A stretch of 64,000 nucleotides of DNA, from NCBI GenBank assembly GCA_027596195.1, contig JADGJG010000006.1, positions 58,828 through 122,827 on the forward strand. Reading direction: 5' to 3'. Positions 60,817 to 64,000 of this stretch are shown piece after piece. The DNA comes from Podochytrium sp. JEL0797. Taxonomy: Eukaryota; Chytridiomycota; Chytridiomycetes; Chytridiales; Chytriomycetaceae. Both the position numbers and the translations under genes were made by a program. The stretch's first letter is position 1; every line of letters begins with the position of its first letter. The notes under the pieces are model-generated. The model was not told the DNA's origin and did no database searches. It saw only the letters and a list, made by a program, of their open reading frames with translations.

Positions 60817-62531
60817 TCACAGAGTTGGCACTGCCGACAGTTGCCCTCCACCTCCATTTCTCCTGGTTGTGGTCTGCTCGGGGATCTGAAGATCTATCGT
60901 TGTAGCAAGAACATCGCCTGTGGGAGAAAGTGTGTCGGATGTTGCCGCAGTCGCCCCAGTGACAACAGTTCGAACACGCGCTGTCGCTGTCGTAACGACG
61001 TTACCACCAGTCGCTTCATTCGTTGGTGCCACAGTCGGACTCGCTTGCGCAGCGCCTGCATCGCTCGTCTCAGCCGCAACCCCCGCGTTGTTGGGATCGG
61101 GGACGCTGACGACCGGATTGAGTCCCGGTGCCGGAAGCGATTGAGAACCTCCCCCAAACACCTGATGAAGCGCGTCCATCACGTCCATGCCGTTCTGACA
61201 CGCTTGGATCACGGCTTGAATCTGGCCGTCGGAAAAGGGGCAGTTGATCTTGACATCGTTCGAGAGAACAGGAGAGAATCCAATCGGTTTGAGAGCGGGG
61301 ATGGTGGACTTGGCGTCGTAATGGATGACCATGGGTCGTCTTTTGCCCGTGATTCCGCATACGGAAGCGATTTCCATTGCGGTTGGATCGTTCAGGATTC
61401 CCACGAATTGATCAGGGGTGTAGTCGAGAAGGAAGAGCATCGTGTAGTTGACTGTCGCTTTGGCGGTGAACACGATCGACCCGTATGACGAAGTTCCGAT
61501 TTGCGAAGAGTTGGATGGATAATAACCGCGTGGAGGTGTTGGGGCGGGGCCCACGATTTGAACAAGCGAATTGAATGACGTGAGTTTTGATGAGAATGGG
61601 CTGAACACAACAGATTGGTTGACCATCAGTTGCGCCTGCGAAAACAAATGAGAAAAAGCAATCAAAAAAAGCTCAAAAAACACACGGCCGTTTTTTTCGA
61701 ACGTACCACCAAATCAATGTGCTCCACAGACAAATCGTATGGATTCGGGTTCTTTGTTCCAAGATTCATGGTAAGATTGAGTGTGAATCGGAGATTGTTG
61801 AGGCCCGGGTTTGTTGCGTTGGTGTACGAAAACGAGTAAGCCGAGCCAGTCTGGCCAATGGTAGAAAAGTCAATGTTGTAGACCTTGATCTCGGGCATTC
61901 TACAGGCAGTGTTTTTGGTGAAAACGCGTCCCGTGATCCCACCCAATTCAAACCAAGCTCACCTCGGTAGGAAGAAATACAGGAGCACGCCAGCGACAAT
62001 CAAGACGAGAAACACGGCACCGCCACAGATCATTCTGTGCTTTTTGTTCTTTGGGCAGCAGCAGCAAAGGAACCGTTCGACTTTGGGCGGCAGACAGCCA
62101 GCGCCCTGCTTCGTGGGCACGTTGTCGAGCTGGCGGATGCGGTCAACTGAGGGGGCGGCCTGCTGGTATTGAGGCTGCTGGTATTGCGGCTGCTGTTGGG
62201 GATAGTACTGCGATTGATCAGCACTGGGGTACCCAAAGTGCTGCTGTTGCTGCTGCTCAGGCAAGTACTGCGGCTGGTTGTAATTGGAGTACTCGTAATG
62301 CTGCTGTTGCTGAGCATACTCCTGCGGGTGAAGCGGGGCCTCGCTGCCGTAGTTGCTCTGGGGGGGCGAGGTCTGAGCGGGAACCGGCATCGGGTAGTAC
62401 TGCGGGTGCGGCGGTGGCTCCGCGGGGAAGCCGGGCATCTGCATCGGATACTGCGGCGTGTGAAGCCCCGCCTCGGTCTCCTCCTTTCCGGGGACGGGCG
62501 GCGGATGTCCGCCGAATTGATTGTCTTGCAT
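60817..62531 (-). CDS. LEA-2-like membrane protein, array member G
   Basis: Exons 62531-61963, 61899-61707 and 61635-60817 encode 526 residues. The N-terminus is a Gln/Pro/Tyr-rich stretch with QYQQPQYQQ-like repeats. RFLCCCCPKNKKHRMICGG has four adjacent Cys and the same basic motif as A and B, followed by the helix (about 166-187). The LEA-2-like domain starts RMPEIKVYNID. A Thr/Ala-rich C-terminal tail of about 90 residues (TATARVRTVVTGATAA) is the second extended tail in the array. Being first in transcription order, it may be the founder, but this is a guess. Confidence 0.8.
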
Positions 62532-62717
62532 TTTGATTAAAAAACAAATCACAACTCCATCGTTCATTTCTTTTCGTCTCACTTACGCCATTATAAGAAA
62601 GGACAGAAAGGAAGAGAGAAAATAACACATATTTGGATTCGCGGGCGACGTCAAGATAACACAATACAAAAACGAAAAGATAGAAAAAGATCTTCTAATG
62701 ACAGCGATTTCTTGCAA

Positions 62718-64000
62718 CTAAGCATAAGTACTCGTGGTGACCTTCTTGGTCATCAACCATTCGTATGGCGCGTCTTTTCTGCCTGGAAGGCGGTTTCTTT
62801 GATCCACTCGCGCATCGTACTCCTTGAGGTCGCTTTTGAACTGGTCGAAAACTTGGTTCGGTCCATGAGCCAGCGGTCCAAACAAATCATATCCGCGCTG
62901 TAAAAAAACCACAAGCAATTGATTAGGCCTCCATTTCCACAATCGGTCGCCACAGAAAAAAATCCAACTCACGTCTCCCAAAAACGGACGATTGAAATCA
63001 TATGCGCCCAATTTGCGAATCACGACGAGAAACGAGAATGCATCCGTTTTGGCGGGCAAGAAGTCGACAAGCGTTTGTTCCGTCACGTTGGACTCTTGTC
63101 TCGTTTGCAGAGGCATCATTTGCGTTTTGGCTGGACGGTTGAGAAGGAATCCGTATGCGTCGTATTGTTGGAAGTTGAGGGACGAGTGTTCTGATGAGGG
63201 TAAAAACGAATTGAGTATTCGCATTCATCCCAATATGATACGTACGAGCCGTCGCCGTCCAAATGATCATGGACAAGACTTCCGACAACTGTTCACGGGA
63301 ACTCAATGATTCAGGAACCCCACGGTCCTTATGGAAATCGCCACACTCCTTGATCCAAGCCTGCAGCTCCGAATCCGTCGCAACATCCTCGTCGCGTGCA
63401 TAAAAGAGTGCGACGAAATCAGTGCACATTTTCGAAATGACGGAAAACAAGTCGCGAGCATCCTCAGCAAAAGGCTATATTGGACACGTGAAAAGCGTAA
63501 ACGGTCAAAAGATCAACGCGAAATCACCTGAACAAAAAAAACAGCACTCACATATCCTCCCGCCATATTCAAACTCGACTTGCTGACATCCTTTCCATCA
63601 AACCCTCTCTTCTCCAAATCCTTGATGGGATGCATATCCTCAAACTTCCAAGACTTGTAATTGAACTTCAAAAAGTCCAAGATTTGGTCCCCGATTGACA
63701 TCAGGTCGCCAATCACAGGCACAAGCACCTCGCGCGCTTCCGCGTTGATGAACAAGGTTCCGTCGAAATGGGGCTTCAAGAGCTTGTGAACGGGATGCAT
63801 CGCGCTGAGTTGGCAGAATGTTGCTAGCGCGAACGGTTCAATGCAGAGGTGGGTTTTGAGGAGGTGGGTTCCGAGCTCGTGGGTTTGTGAATCGGCGAGG
63901 GTCACGAAAGCCTGTATTTTTCCTCTTGGAGTCAGAAACCGGGCGATGTCCGAAACAACATAAAAAGTGGGGAGATCACCTTCACGAGCAACCAAACAAA
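62718..64000 (-). CDS. lipoxygenase (5' part beyond the window)
   Basis: Visible exons are 64000-63552, 63474-63246, 63190-62973 and 62897-62718. The enzyme adds oxygen to polyunsaturated fatty acids. The metal-binding helix THLLKTHLCIEPFALAT gives two His four residues apart, then HPVHKLLKPHF and INAEAREVLV. The last His and Asn ligands lie in QHSSLNFQQY, formed across the third splice. The C-terminus PYEWLMTKKVTTSTYA aligns with the usual PY-YLLPSKIPNSI ending, but the last residue is Ala rather than Ile. The N-terminal PLAT domain, if present, is outside the window. Iron or manganese use cannot be decided. Confidence 0.9.

Larger units (their letters stand above)
50319..62531 (-). repeat. 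tandem array of seven LEA-2-like membrane protein genes
   Basis: Seven paralogues lie head to tail on minus within 12.2 kb, with 72-511 bases between coding regions. All have the order disordered tail, Cys region, transmembrane helix, LEA-2-like domain and a C-terminal domain with NYT, GITS, DPT and CP blocks. By sequence they form three groups: 50.3 and 52.4 kb; 54.1, 55.7 and 57.0 kb; 58.7 and 60.8 kb. No other gene interrupts the array. Confidence 0.9.

Overview
The window is nuclear DNA of a fungus, most likely a flagellated early-diverging one (chytrid type). Genes are densely packed and broken by short GT..AG introns, mostly 49-100 nt. The transporters, kinases and catalase-peroxidase are fungal in type, and an EFHC-type DM10 protein of the ciliary axoneme points to motile zoospores. 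The chytrid assignment is an inference. Spliced models were joined by hand at GT/AG sites; nearly every one closes to a whole number of codons, which supports the junctions.

Region 1 (1-23.7 kb) is ordinary housekeeping: an HLTF/RAD5-type SNF2-RING translocase (5' cut by the window), a VCX1-type Ca2+/H+ exchanger, an RTT106-like histone chaperone, two tandem oligopeptide transporters (OPT) sharing a near-identical stretch, an ABCC-type ABC transporter, a PUS7/TruD pseudouridine synthase, the EFHC-like gene, and VPS27 (ESCRT-0), which is head-to-head with EFHC.

Region 2 (23.7-34.9 kb) is an accessory, decaying stretch around one intact sulfate permease (SulP). It holds a C2H2-like zinc-finger gene plus a truncated copy of its last finger, two broken leucine-rich-repeat genes, three relics of one gene family (one with a MYND-type finger), a frameshifted ankyrin-like gene, a string of coding fragments, and a 234-bp direct repeat with one mismatch at the two ends, 10.2 kb apart.

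Region 3 (34.9-42.3 kb) has two protein kinases (one RAN1/KSP1-like) on either side of a type II membrane protein with an LEA-2-like domain.

Region 4 (42.5-62.6 kb) is the most distinctive part. Three tandem secreted cupredoxins (one fused to a transmembrane segment and a repetitive tail, one broken by a TAG) are followed by a catalase-peroxidase, an EXORDIUM-like secreted protein, and seven consecutive same-strand paralogues of the LEA-2-like protein. Each paralogue has a disordered N-terminus, a juxtamembrane Cys region, one transmembrane helix, an LEA-2-like domain and a conserved C-terminal domain. Their introns differ from copy to copy, including a precise loss. Together the region looks like a surface and oxidative/desiccation-stress module, although a joint function is only inferred. 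The window ends inside a lipoxygenase gene.

No rRNA, tRNA, CRISPR array or complete transposon was recognised.
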